Origin: CAXOVX01 sp964213345
GTDB taxonomy: Bacteria; Pseudomonadota; Alphaproteobacteria; Rickettsiales; Midichloriaceae
Assembly: GCA_964213345.1 (NCBI GenBank)
Contig: CAXOVX010000035.1
Location: 1 to 20,935, forward strand
DNA length: 20,935 bases
Reading direction: 5' to 3'
Below the pieces are notes generated by a model. It saw only the letters and a program-made list of their open reading frames with translations. It did not search any database and was not told the origin of the DNA. Below, in pieces: positions 8,133 to 16,325 of the stretch. A program made the translations under genes and the position numbers. Positions within the stretch are counted from its first letter, which is position 1. Every line of letters begins with the position of its first letter.

Positions 8133-8570
8133 TTAACACTTGCAAAGTAGATTAGTAAGATGGAATCTCAAAATTATCGTTCTATGATACGCTTCCTGGC
8201 TTTCAATGTACTTCTGAACTTGCTGCTCATTTAGGTTACCAACTGTAACTGCAAAATATCCTTTGGCCTGTATATGTTGTCCACAATATTTTTTCTTTAA
8301 TTGCTCAAATTCCATTAGCACTTTACGGCTACTTTTACCCTTAATATATTGCACCAATTTCAAAATACCCATATTAGGCGATACTGACGCCAATATATGA
8401 ACATGGTCCGGACTTAATGGGCCAGACATGATGTTCACGTAATTAGCTAAACACACTTCCCTAATAAGCTCCCTAACTCAACCCCGTCAATACTCTGCAC
8501 CTATACTTAGTACACCAGATATATGATATTTTAATTCATATATGCTGTGAGACCCTTTCCTGTATAACAT
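8133..8570 (-). pseudogene. tnpA: IS200/IS605 family TnpA transposase, frameshifted
   Basis: This is a remnant of a Y1 HUH transposase that moves single-stranded DNA. The intact 3' part (107 codons from GTG at 8456) has the HUH pair in DHVHILAS, then LVQYIKGKSSRKV, GQHIQAKGYFAVTVG and the catalytic-tyrosine helix QKYIESQ. Upstream, homologous text continues in other frames: an ATG at 8570 begins MLYRKGSHSIYELKYH, then IWCTKYRCRVLTG follows after a shift, then a stop, before the frame joins at REVCLAN. The full span is 438 nt (146 codons), the normal length, so the damage is small compensating indels. The 5' part is unreadable as one frame, so it should be inactive. Confidence 0.8.
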
Positions 8571-8641
8571 AAAATAAAAAAATGATACTAAACTGTTCGC
8601 CTAAAGGCAAGGGTATTAAACCTATCCCACAGAGAGACATA

Positions 8642-8765
8642 AAATCCACAATTTTATCACCATTAGAAGAAAAGGCAATTATTGCACTCAGGCAGATGAC
8701 GCAATTCACTTAATGATGTACTTTATACATTGCACAAGGAGGACTATACCACACTTAAGCCTGCT
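8642..8765 (+). pseudogene. IS481-type transposase fragment
   Basis: The plus strand reads KSTILSPLEEKAIIALRQMT, then after a small shift LNDVLYTLH, then IPHL. This resembles the N-terminal region of IS481-type integrase-fold transposases (the segment around TILSPEEE, then LPLDD.LYALQ, then IPHLTRSSLHR). Only about 40 codons remain. The catalytic core and both ends are absent. It adjoins the IS200 remnant, so one insertion may have truncated the other. Confidence 0.45.
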
Positions 8766-8937
8766 CTATACCCGGATATCACTGACTCACACCTGCATGA
8801 TCGCTATTAGCTTTAAACTCTTTCATAAAAAACCTCAACCTCAATTAACTAAATCATTACAGCTTCAGCCTTCCCATCTTAACAGAATTTAGGTCCAAAA
8901 CTCCACACACCCATTATTGTGCCACATCACGTACCCA

Positions 8938-9210
8938 CTATGCACACAACCCACTCCACCACCAGTCATCATCACTGTAACCTTTCTGCTGCTGCTGTTG
9001 CTGCTTGCACATCTCATACACTTTTCCAAAATCCACAGGATCAATCATCACTGGTGCTACACCGCTTTTCAGTGTTATTTCGGCTATTACGCTACGTGCA
9101 TGGAAAGATTAGTGATGAGCCATGTACCATCCAGGAATTCCCACTTCTGTTGTTCGAAGATATCCCCCTCTAATCTGAAAATTTCTGACACCTACGTTGA
9201 AGCCTGGTCA
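8938..9210 (-). pseudogene. secB: Decayed secB (protein-export chaperone), C-terminal part
   Basis: Across three frames the minus strand reads SSLIFP, then ARSVIAEITLKSG, then VAPVMIDPVDFGKVYEM, followed by six glutamines and a KGYSDDDWWW tail. This matches the conserved SecB C-terminus (LIFPFAR.II, then a Gly, then PLM(I/L)DP(I/V)DF..LY). SecB is the tetrameric cytosolic chaperone that hands preproteins to SecA. Two shifts are located: one inside the FP.AR motif (the bases fit FPYAR if two are missing) and one at the Gly before VAPVM. The segment before SSLIFP (GVRNFQIRGGYLRTTEVGIPGW) does not look like SecB. The N-terminal two thirds is missing. A mini-element begins at 9219, just upstream in reading direction. 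Confidence 0.6.
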
Positions 9211-9218
9211 GATAGCAG

Positions 9219-9350
9219 TTATACCAAATCCCATTTTTAACGTTCACGTTGTTGCGCTGCTGGATTCGGGCTCAGTCATGTATATTCCATACCCATTCCC
9301 CCTTACCATTGCAACTCCTAGACCACTTAAAAACGAGACTCTCAGTAATG
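9219..9350. mobile_element. Palindromic-ended mini-element, copy 1
   Basis: About 132 bp begin with TTATACCAAATCCCATTTTTAA. The centre, CACGTTGTTGCGCTGC plus GGATTCGGG, is almost identical to copy 3. The right end (ACTTAAAAACGAGACTC...GTAATGG) is a degraded version of the inverted terminus seen in copy 4. It has no coding capacity of its own. Size and ends suit a miniature inverted-repeat element or one of the palindromic repeats known from Rickettsiales. It lies between the secB remnant and pnp. Confidence 0.65.
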
Positions 9351-9449
9351 GCCCCCCTACTTCCTTACGTACATCTCCCCTTGCACCATCACAATCACTC
9401 TCTTGCACAGGATATAAAAGCAAATAACAGCCGGATCATTATAATTGAC

Positions 9450-11726
9450 CTAGAAAAATCTCAACTTTTTTGCATTATTTGATGATGTTTCATTGCCACT
9501 ATTCTCGCTAGGCTCGCCATTAGGTTCGTTTTTCATATTTTTTTTCTTTTGCGATATTGTAAAAACAGCGGAATCGGCAGGAATAGGAGAAGCATCACCA
9601 GTATTTTCACCGTTAATTCCTTTAATACTCAACTTTATCTTACCATTGCGATCAACACCCAAAACTTTTACAGTAACTTTATCGCCCTCCTTATAGATAT
9701 TGAATACGTTTTCTATACGCTTACCAGAAATTTCGCTAACATGGACTAACCCTTCACAATTACGCAAAACTTTTACAAAAAGGCCAAAACTTACCACTTT
9801 ACTAACTTGCCCCTCATAAATTTTTCCTACCTCTGGAATTTCAGTAATCTTGCTAATCATATCTATGGCCGTATCTACTCCCTTTTGATTAGCAGCTGCT
9901 ATAACAACCTTGCCACTATCTTCTATTTCAATACGTGCTCCACTTTTTTCGCAAATATCTCTAATCACTTTACCACTTTGCCCTATAATTTCCCTTATTT
10001 TATCTTTTCCAACTTCTATTGTTACTATACGAGGAGCGCTAGGATTTAGCTGACTACGTGGAACATCTATGGTTGATTGCATAATTTGCAAAATAGATTG
10101 TAGTCCACTTTGTGCCTGCATTAACGCCTGCCCCATTATTTCTTTACTGATCCCTTCTATCTTCATATCCATTTGTAATGCGGTAATACCATTTGCAGTT
10201 CCTGCAACTTTGAAGTCCATATCACCTAAATGGTCTTCATCTCCATTGATATCAGACAGCACCGCAAATTTATCTCCTTCCTTTATTAATCCCATAGCTA
10301 TACCAGCTACGTGCCTGCGTATTGGAATACCTGAAGCCATCAATGATAACGACGTACCACATACTGTTGCCATAGAAGAAGAACCATTTGACTCTGTTAC
10401 ATCAGAAACTACCCGCATTGTGTAGGGAAAGTCGTTTTTAGCAGGTAAGACCGCTTTAATAGCTTTTAATGCCAATCTGCCATGCCCTATTTCCCTACGC
10501 CCAGGGGCCCTAAGCATGCCAGCCTCACCCACAGCATAAGGAGGAAAATTGTAATGCAGAATAAAATTCTCCGATTTTACACCAGAGAGGCCCTCACTCA
10601 TTTGCTCATCGTAAGAAGTTCCTATGGTTGTAGCTACCAGTACCTGAGTCTCTCCCCTGGTAAAAAGGGCAGAACCATGTAAACGAGGCAAATAATCAAC
10701 CATGCAGTTAATATCTCTGATCTTATCTGCAGCTCTACCACCAATCCTTATTTTATTATGTAAAATCTCTCCTCTCAATATATCAGATTTTAACTGTTCT
10801 AAAGCCAAATTGATGACAAATGTAGTGTAATTTTTGTTATTATCACAAAGTTCTTGCAGTATAAGTTCTCTTGTTGTTGCTAACTTACTTTGCCTATTCT
10901 TTTTTACATCTTCTTTAAATGCGGCCGCTATCTCAGCGTAGTACTTAGAAGATCGCAACCAAACATAAATTTCTTTGCGTAATGCAGCTAAAGATTCTAC
11001 TTTTGAACTATACTCTCTGCCTTTATTTTCAATATTATGTTTTTTAGTAAATTCCTCTATAAGATTCAATACAGGATTGATCTGCTCATGAGCATAAGAT
11101 AATGCCTCCATCATAAGATCTAAAGATAATTCCTGTGCTTCAGATTCTACCATCAGCAACGCATTTCGTGTACCCGCTACAACTAAATCTAATGTACTAG
11201 AGTCTAACATCTCTTGTTTGGGATTTAGGATCAAACCATTTTGCGCATGCCCTACGCGCGCTGCTGCTATTGGCCCTGCGAACGGCAACCCAGTAAGCAT
11301 TAGTGCGGCTGATGCTCCGATAATAGATAGTACATCTGGACTATTTTCTCCATCATAAGACAATACAGTGCATATTATTTGTATTCTCCCCCTATATTCA
11401 TCGGGGAATAGCGGGCGTAACGACCTATCTACCAACCTAGATACCAAAGTCTCTTTTTCTGATGGTTTTGTTTCTCTTTTAAAAAATCCACCTGGAATTT
11501 TGCCTGCAGCATAAAGTTTTTCTTGATAATTCACGGTTAGAGCTAAAAAATCAACATCCTCGCCCCCACTCTCACAACTTACAACGGTACATAATACGAC
11601 AGTATCGCCACAATGGGCCATGACTGCCGCATCAGCTTGTCTAGCGATTCTCCCACTTTCGAGCCTTAATTTACTACTTCCCCACTGTATTTCTTGACTA
11701 ATTATATTGAACAATTTCTTTACCAC
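9450..11726 (-). CDS. pnp: Polyribonucleotide nucleotidyltransferase
   Basis: PNPase is a trimeric phosphorolytic 3'-5' exoribonuclease of the RNA degradosome. The 758 residues contain RNase PH domain 1 (about 12-145), an alpha-helical domain (about 150-300), the catalytic RNase PH domain 2 (about 315-545; SNGSSSMA at 446-453 and GDEDHLGDMDFK at 495-506, with Asp498, Asp504 and Lys506 equivalent to the E. coli metal site), a KH domain with GQSG (582-585) and an S1 domain (about 633-702). A 55-residue low-complexity Asn/Glu/Ser tail follows. The listed start is GTG at 11726. The TTG four codons later would give an N-terminus closer to E. coli, so the start is uncertain. It sits 71 nt after rpsO in the classical truB-rpsO-pnp order. 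Confidence 0.97.
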   Translation of the reverse strand: MVKKLFNIISQEIQWGSSKLRLESGRIARQADAAVMAHCGDTVVLCTVVSCESGGEDVDFLALTVNYQEKLYAAGKIPGGFFKRETKPSEKETLVSRLVDRSLRPLFPDEYRGRIQIICTVLSYDGENSPDVLSIIGASAALMLTGLPFAGPIAAARVGHAQNGLILNPKQEMLDSSTLDLVVAGTRNALLMVESEAQELSLDLMMEALSYAHEQINPVLNLIEEFTKKHNIENKGREYSSKVESLAALRKEIYVWLRSSKYYAEIAAAFKEDVKKNRQSKLATTRELILQELCDNNKNYTTFVINLALEQLKSDILRGEILHNKIRIGGRAADKIRDINCMVDYLPRLHGSALFTRGETQVLVATTIGTSYDEQMSEGLSGVKSENFILHYNFPPYAVGEAGMLRAPGRREIGHGRLALKAIKAVLPAKNDFPYTMRVVSDVTESNGSSSMATVCGTSLSLMASGIPIRRHVAGIAMGLIKEGDKFAVLSDINGDEDHLGDMDFKVAGTANGITALQMDMKIEGISKEIMGQALMQAQSGLQSILQIMQSTIDVPRSQLNPSAPRIVTIEVGKDKIREIIGQSGKVIRDICEKSGARIEIEDSGKVVIAAANQKGVDTAIDMISKITEIPEVGKIYEGQVSKVVSFGLFVKVLRNCEGLVHVSEISGKRIENVFNIYKEGDKVTVKVLGVDRNGKIKLSIKGINGENTGDASPIPADSAVFTISQKKKNMKNEPNGEPSENSGNETSSNNAKKLRFF

Positions 11727-11797
11727 GAATAATAGTATTAATAATTTATATAGACCCCACCCCGCTTATAGCAGACCACACAACAACTCTAATATAT

Positions 11798-12067
11798 CTA
11801 TTTCTTCAATCCCAGCCTTGCAAGTATTTCCATGTGACGGCTTAAATCGTGTTTTTTTAAGTACTTCAACAATCTTTTACGCTGATTAACCATAGCAATA
11901 AGACCGCGCCTAGACTGGAAATCTTTTTGATTTACTTTTAAGTGCACAGTTAAAGTTTGTATACGATGAGTTAGAATAGCGCATTGCACTTCAGGAGACC
12001 CCGTGTCTTTCTCAGAAGACCTAAAGTCTTCGATAAGACTCTGTTTTACTTCTTTTGTAATCGACAT
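11798..12067 (-). CDS. rpsO: 30S ribosomal protein S15
   Basis: This is a primary-binding protein of the 30S platform that contacts 16S rRNA helices 20-22. The sequence from MSITKEVKQSLIEDF through DTGSPEVQ, LT.HLKVNQKDFQSRRGL, the KRLLKYLKK block and the terminal ARLGLKK is the S15 pattern. Two ATGs stand in tandem. I choose the second (12067), which gives the standard 89 residues and places GAGGA four bases upstream, whereas the first is only one base away from it. The gene lies 24-27 nt after truB and upstream of pnp, a conserved operon. In many bacteria S15 represses its own mRNA, but I could not identify a specific leader fold here. Confidence 0.97.
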   Translation of the reverse strand: MSITKEVKQSLIEDFRSSEKDTGSPEVQCAILTHRIQTLTVHLKVNQKDFQSRRGLIAMVNQRKRLLKYLKKHDLSRHMEILARLGLKK

Positions 12068-12094
12068 CATGTCCTCGTAAATTAGTTATCACTT

Positions 12095-13009
12095 TTATGT
12101 TATTTGTAAAATGCGCTCTGGCTTTAAATTTCCGCTAGCTAAACCACATATTGCCACCAGCCTTCCACCACAAAATGCCGCTACCTTTGCGCTCACCACA
12201 CCACAAACAGCCGGAACCTGCTGCCCATTTCTTAATTTTATCTCATCATTTACTGATATCTGTAACACTTGGATGTCGTCTAGCACTACATGAATCGGCA
12301 ACAAATGCCGCACCAATTCCGCAATTTTTATTTTGCTATCTTGATTACTACCAGCATCTATATCTCTTATATAGTCTATAGTTACCGCATCATCAACTGA
12401 AAATTTTGCTATTTTTTTTCTCCTTAAGTAAGACACATAACCACATGTGCTTAACTCTAACGCTAAATCTCTTGCCAAAGACCTTACGTAAAATCCCTTA
12501 CTACAGTGTAAAAAGAAAGTAGTTTCCCTGTTATTATGACTTAAGACCTTTAAGTCATATGCATGCACTGTTCGTTCACTAAGCTCTAAATTCACATTTT
12601 GACGAGCAAGCAAATAAGCTCTTACCCCATTTACCTTTATTGCGGAATATTTATGAGGTTTTTGTTTTATTGCACCTAAAAATTTAGGCAAAGCTCTTGA
12701 TATGTCATAGATTGATGGTACGTTGTCTGTAGTTGCTACTGTTTTACCCGTAATGTCCTCAGTATCCCTATTTTCTCCCCAAGATATCACAAACTCGTAA
12801 TGCTTATCTTGAAGTACAGCATATTCCATTAATTTTGTTGCCTGCCCTACTGCTACTAATAGCAAGCCAGAGGCAAATGGATCTAGAGTACCAGCATGCC
12901 CCACTTTACCTTTTGTAGGTTGTATTATGCGCTTTAGTCCATTTAAGGCCTGTGCAGAAGTCATTCCTATCGGTTTGTCCAAAAGGAGCCAACCATCCAC
13001 TCGATTCAT
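12095..13009 (-). CDS. truB: tRNA pseudouridine(55) synthase TruB
   Basis: TruB makes pseudouridine 55 in the T-loop of most tRNAs. The 304-residue product has the opening GWLLLDKPIGMTSAQ, the catalytic motif GHAGTLDPFASGLL with nucleophile Asp43, the substrate-loop region around KQKPHKYSAIKVNG and YLLAR, and KGFYVRSLARDLA. The length is typical and includes a short C-terminal PUA-like region. It is the first gene of truB-rpsO-pnp. A candidate promoter is at 13057-13085. No good Shine-Dalgarno sequence precedes the ATG at 13009. Confidence 0.96.
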   Translation of the reverse strand: MNRVDGWLLLDKPIGMTSAQALNGLKRIIQPTKGKVGHAGTLDPFASGLLLVAVGQATKLMEYAVLQDKHYEFVISWGENRDTEDITGKTVATTDNVPSIYDISRALPKFLGAIKQKPHKYSAIKVNGVRAYLLARQNVNLELSERTVHAYDLKVLSHNNRETTFFLHCSKGFYVRSLARDLALELSTCGYVSYLRRKKIAKFSVDDAVTIDYIRDIDAGSNQDSKIKIAELVRHLLPIHVVLDDIQVLQISVNDEIKLRNGQQVPAVCGVVSAKVAAFCGGRLVAICGLASGNLKPERILQIT

Positions 13010-13056
13010 GTGTCATACCAAAAAATGAATTTTGTAAAAGTCCCATATAACAAAAG

Positions 13057-13085
13057 AATTGTAACATAGCATGCTCAAAAATCAA
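13057..13085 (-). promoter_or_regulatory. Candidate promoter for truB-rpsO-pnp
   Basis: On the minus strand TTGATT (13085-13080) is separated by 17 nt from TACAAT (13062-13057), about 48 nt before the truB ATG. Spacing and hexamers fit a sigma70 promoter. The 228-residue gene runs divergently from the other side of this short region. Confidence 0.5.
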
Positions 13086-13126
13086 AAATCAACTACTACA
13101 CACAACAATTTATGTTAATATAATGT

Positions 13127-13813
13127 ATGAAAATTCTTAAAACATTATTATCAATTACGGCTATGTTAGAAAATTTGAATAAGGCTTTTGAAAATATTAA
13201 GAAGCTGGATGGGCAAGACGTAATTAATATTATCCAGAAGCAGATGGGGGCATTAGCCCAGTTTGCAGGAAGTGAAATTGCAACACAACTTATAAAAAAT
13301 TTAAAAGATGATGTTGCAACGAAAGATGAAAAAAATTTAAAGCGATGCTATTTGCTGACAGAAATAGCAAGCTATCTTGCTAGTGAGTTAAAAACTCAAA
13401 ATGTTGATTCTAAAGACGTTTTTAAAGGAAGTCATGTAATTATAAAGGATGGAGGGAATTTATATAAAAAATTTAAGGAGCTCGGAACTGAATTAGCAAG
13501 AGAGCGTATCTCTAGTCATCATAGAGGTAAAAAAACACCTGATTTGGGTATTGGAAGTGAGTATGCTTTCCCAGAGCTTTTAGTCGGAACGACAAAAGAT
13601 GGAAACACTTACTTGCAGTTTGAGGGTAGTCCTGTCAAAGATTTGCGATCTTTCATTTCACATATGATGGATTTTGTTCTCTACGTTATAACTGGAAAAA
13701 ACATCGGTCCTTATGGTCGTTCTGAACACACAGAACACACAAATCCTATAGTACTAATGCCAAAATATATAGAGCCTGCAGTACCACCTACTCAAGGACA
13801 AACCAAAGCTTAA
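13127..13813 (+). CDS. Hypothetical protein, 228 aa
   Basis: I do not recognise this family. Residues 1-13 are weakly hydrophobic but too short for a clear signal peptide. Residues 15-130 are mostly helical and rich in Lys and Asp. Residues 140-210 look like a distinct domain, with GIGSEYAFPELLVG, TYLQFEGSPVKDLRSF, a hydrophobic helix (MMDFVLYVITG, about 180-190), GKNIGPYGRSEHTEHTNPI and a Pro/Gln tail. It stands alone between truB and the insertion-sequence debris. TATAAT lies only 2 nt before the first ATG, so the mRNA may be leaderless or translation may begin at Met13 (13163). After the TAA the same frame stays open for 33 codons and includes sequence resembling the mini-element. It could be a lineage-specific effector or a decaying gene. 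Confidence 0.7.
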   Translation: MKILKTLLSITAMLENLNKAFENIKKLDGQDVINIIQKQMGALAQFAGSEIATQLIKNLKDDVATKDEKNLKRCYLLTEIASYLASELKTQNVDSKDVFKGSHVIIKDGGNLYKKFKELGTELARERISSHHRGKKTPDLGIGSEYAFPELLVGTTKDGNTYLQFEGSPVKDLRSFISHMMDFVLYVITGKNIGPYGRSEHTEHTNPIVLMPKYIEPAVPPTQGQTKA

Positions 13814-13860
13814 ATACCTTTCGTACACGTTGCTGTGGATTCAGGTTTAGTATATAGAGG
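13814..13860. mobile_element. Partial mini-element fragment
   Basis: Immediately after the 228-codon gene, ATACC, then CACGTTG, then GGATTCAGGTTTAGT follow the same order as the left half of the mini-element (copy 3 has GGATTCGGGTTTAGT). Internal bases are missing, and the right terminus is not visible. Similarity is modest, so this is a tentative degenerate copy. Confidence 0.4.
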
Positions 13861-14029
13861 GACTGATGCTGGATGGTTTGTATTTTCAGGAGTTAAAGAC
13901 GCTATTATTTGAATGATTTTAGCTAAGGAATGTGTCTTATAGACTGTGTTTAAAATTTATTATTTGTGTATTCTAGAAGATTCTCTATATTTTTGGTGAT
14001 TAGCTATACCAATCCCTTGATTGGCAGGG

Positions 14030-14760
14030 TCAATATGCACAACGTTTTAAATAAAAACGAATAGCATGCATAAGTGCTGAAAACTTATTCTTTGCTATGC
14101 TAAAGAGGCGTGAATATATAGTATCTTTAGAAAAGACCCACTCAAAAGGCGCCCTCCATATAGAATCCGAAGGGTCGAACCCACCATTTTTACCCTTCCT
14201 ATCAGTCTTCTTAATTCCTCCAAGATGCCCTCTTTTAGCTATGGCTATAGTTTTGGCAGGAGACGTGCAATACCCATTATCTGCGTATATAGAGCGCCTA
14301 GACGGGCACACATGTTTAAATCCCTGGGCATCTGTTAACGTTTGCTGGTGTAATCGTCGCCTTATCTACACTCACATGTTTTTTATAACCATACAAAAAC
14401 TTAGTACCACCTTTACAGCCGATCTTAGCTTGTTTATCATGTGCCACTTTAGACAAAACTTCATTATTCAGTTTTTTATATTTCTTCCGCCTTGCCTCAT
14501 CTCTCTCTTCCCACAAACTTGCCTTCGATATTAGGTGCGATGCATCAACAAATGTAAATACCTCGCTTATATAATTGCGCCATAAGCTGATCTCTGAAAA
14601 TACTAAATATCCTAGATAGCTTTGGTCCCTATCTTTTCCCTTAGCTTACTAAATACGCTATAATCTGGAGTCGCATCCCTTAAATCAAACTCACAAAACC
14701 ACTTTGCTGCGTTGCCATCACTCTATCTTTCAAGTTCTTATCGCTCAAATCTTCCATCAA
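14030..14760 (-). pseudogene. IS5-family transposase remnant
   Basis: Reading leftward from about 14760, pieces in several frames give EDLSDKNLKDR, AAKWFCEFDLRDATPDYSVF, SKLREKIGTK, IFSIFRDQL, LWEERDEARRKKYKKLNNEV, KVAHDKQAKIGCKGGTKFLY, GYKKHVSVD, SIYADNGYC, KGKNGGFDP, WVFSK, then KNKFSALMHAIRFYLKR to the stop at 14030. This is the DDE transposase order of IS5-family elements common in Rickettsiales. At least three shifts and stops plus a missing internal stretch (between VSVD and the next piece) make it nonfunctional. An additional open stretch at about 14765-14875 (FKALFNFAAISGELSAVELP) may be an N-terminal part or foreign. Clear terminal inverted repeats were not found. Confidence 0.8.
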
Positions 14761-14891
14761 TTGCAGAAGCACTTAAATAGCCTATGAACTCTGTAACCTT
14801 TGTAATTAGCTGGCAACTCAACTGCTGATAACTCACCACTAATTGCCGCAAAATTAAATAATGCCTTGAAACTCCTCTATTGATTATCCCT

Positions 14892-15007
14892 AGATACCAA
14901 CTCTTCCAAACTCACCATTACTATTTGACTTAATACCATTCACCTACCATTTATCTTGCCCACTTCCGTCAATAATACACTAACTTATCCCATCTCGCAA
15001 CAGCCCC
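14892..15007. repeat. Long direct repeat, copy B
   Basis: This is the second copy of the sequence at 1-113, in the same orientation. The first 60 bases differ at only two positions by eye. Divergence rises after about base 70 of the repeat. The match includes the 3' end of a coding sequence, the stop and about 50 nt downstream. Confidence 0.85.
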
Positions 15008-15102
15008 ATAGAGTATTCTAACGCTCTTTCGCCCTCACCATTGCAGTTTATATCTGAAAGCTTGCTTTTTATGGAGATGGAATGCAGCTCAAAGCTAATT
15101 AT
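14944..15102 (-). pseudogene. Frameshifted paralogue of the 56-409 gene tail
   Basis: An open stretch without a clear start reads ISFELHSISIKSKLSDINC, NGEGERALEYSMGLLRDGIS and a stop. One shift later the homologous end IIDGSGQDKW is found before TAG at 14944. The end corresponds to the C-terminus of the 117-residue ORF (GLLKDEIKG...GGQDK). The upstream part does not match that ORF, so only the tail is shared. It lies between the IS5 and IS110 remnants. Confidence 0.5.
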
Positions 15103-15136
15103 TTACACAAGCAAAAGAAGCCAATAAAAAATAGGA

Positions 15137-15535
15137 GATTTGGTTGAATTGTTAAGTAACGAGAAGAAGAGGCTACGCTGTAGTGTTGATGGTATTGATA
15201 AAGATTTTAGGAAAAGAAATTTCTAAGATTGATGCTAAATCAAGTAACATCATAGCACACTCTTCTGAGGTAAAGCAAAAAGTTGAGATATTGAAACAAT
15301 GTCGAGTATTGATAAATGTTTAGCTACTCAATTAGTAAGTTTTTTGCCAGAACTTGGCGATAAAAGTTATATTAGTAATGAGTTATCTGCAACAGTGAAC
15401 GTCGCACCATATGCTCGTGATAGTGGTAGAAAACAGGGAAGAGATTTATTTGTAGGAAAGAAAAATTCCAATCGGTTGCAGTCATGCCAACAATTGCACC
15501 TATGTCTTTCTGCATTAAATTCTGATTTTTCCCAA
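15137..15535 (+). pseudogene. IS110-family transposase, C-terminal remnant
   Basis: The plus strand reads, in successive frames, DLVELLSNEKKRLRCSVDG, then EISKIDAKSSNIIAHSSEV, KQKVEILKQ, then ATQLVSFLPELGD and VNVAPYARDSGRKQGRD followed by a short damaged run. This is the C-terminal half (transposase_20 region) of IS110 recombinases, where VGVAPYARDSGKKQG is the hallmark. The N-terminal RuvC-like half is missing, two shifts are present, and the end is cut by the mini-element that begins at 15536. Confidence 0.75.
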
Positions 15536-15567
15536 TAATACCAAGTCCCATTTTAAAATGAACACTA

Positions 15568-16325
15568 TAGTGAATTAACTTGAGTTATGGATAGAGAAGA
15601 AGACAACCACTGCATCTAAGATTTTGTCAAAATTAGTAATTTGTTGTCTAATCCATCGCTTCATATTAGCCCAGAATTTTTCTATTGGGTTCAGGTCAGG
15701 TGAATATGGGGGTAAGAAGATGAGTTTGCACTGAGCTGATTCAATTAAATTTTTAGTTTTTTGGGAACAGTGAAACGCAGCATTATCCATGACAACAAGC
15801 TGACCTGGTTTCAATTCTTTAATTAAAAATTTCTCCGACCTCAAATAATCTAGTATCACAAGAACCATTAAATACTATGGGAGCTATTGCATTGTTATTA
15901 ACTAAGCCTGCAATAATATTAGTTCTCTGACAGTATTTACCACTCTTCTTTCCAAGCCCCCAACCTCGATCTCTGCACGCATCTGATCCAATGCCGCTCT
16001 CATCAGTATAAACAAGTCTTTCAGGCGGTATATCTTTTACTAATTCTTTGTATTCTGAACGTTTTCTCCCATTTGTCTCCACATAGGTAAAGACTTTTTT
16101 TTATAGCTAAAACCCAACTTCTTCAATTTTTTGAAAATTGCACAGCTACCTACCTTAAACTTTTTTCCTATCTCTATCAAATTATCATCCGGGTTTGCAA
16201 TAACGCAATCCTTTAGAAATTCCACATCTACTTCCCCCTTACTGCCTAGCTTTGGTTTTGCGATTTTTGCATTTTTCTTATTTCTATTATATCAGCTATC
16301 ATCCCTAATTCAAGTTAATTTACTA
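15568..16325 (-). mobile_element. IS630-family element, 758 bp, inside mini-element
   Basis: The terminal inverted repeats are 15568-15590 (TAGTGAATTAACTTGAGTTA...) and 16325-16303 (TAGTAAATTAACTTGAATTA...), differing at few positions. Both ends are flanked by TA, the target duplicated by IS630/Tc1 elements, and the flanks rejoin to an intact mini-element. At 758 bp it is shorter than usual for the family, because the region for the transposase N-terminus is missing. Both ends are intact, so it might still be mobilised in trans. Confidence 0.85.
15575..16291 (-). pseudogene. IS630-family transposase, frameshifted and N-truncated
   Basis: Three overlapping minus-strand pieces form a DDE transposase. 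Piece one starts after a TGA at 16292 and holds KPKLGSKGEVDVEFLKD and LKKLGFSYKKKSLPM. Piece two (16082 leftward) holds RKRSEYKELVKDIPPERLVY and TDESGIG. Piece three (15868 leftward) holds EKFLIKELKPGQLVVMDNAAF and YSPDLNPIEKFWANMKRW. The catalytic triad residues are present (Asp in YTDESG, Asp in MDN, Glu in NPIEKFW). Two frame changes and loss of the N-terminal helix-turn-helix region argue for a pseudogene. A single programmed frameshift is known in this family, but two are not expected. Confidence 0.82.

Noticed and set aside
9001..9020. Triplet repeat (CTG-type run) as a regulatory microsatellite
   Set aside because: It is explained as the six-glutamine run in the decayed secB C-terminus.
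8917..9482. Several plus-strand ORFs of 76-107 codons
   Set aside because: They overlap one another, have low-complexity His/Ser/Pro-rich translations and lie opposite the secB remnant and over the mini-element. The minus strand explains the region better.
14009..14024. CCAATC-CCTT-GATTGG hairpin as a terminator
   Set aside because: The stem is only 6 bp and there is no T-run. It lies at the end of the IS5 remnant and might be part of its terminus, but a partner repeat was not found.
14097..14534. 145-codon plus-strand ORF
   Set aside because: It lies antisense to clear IS5-type transposase text and has no recognisable domain.
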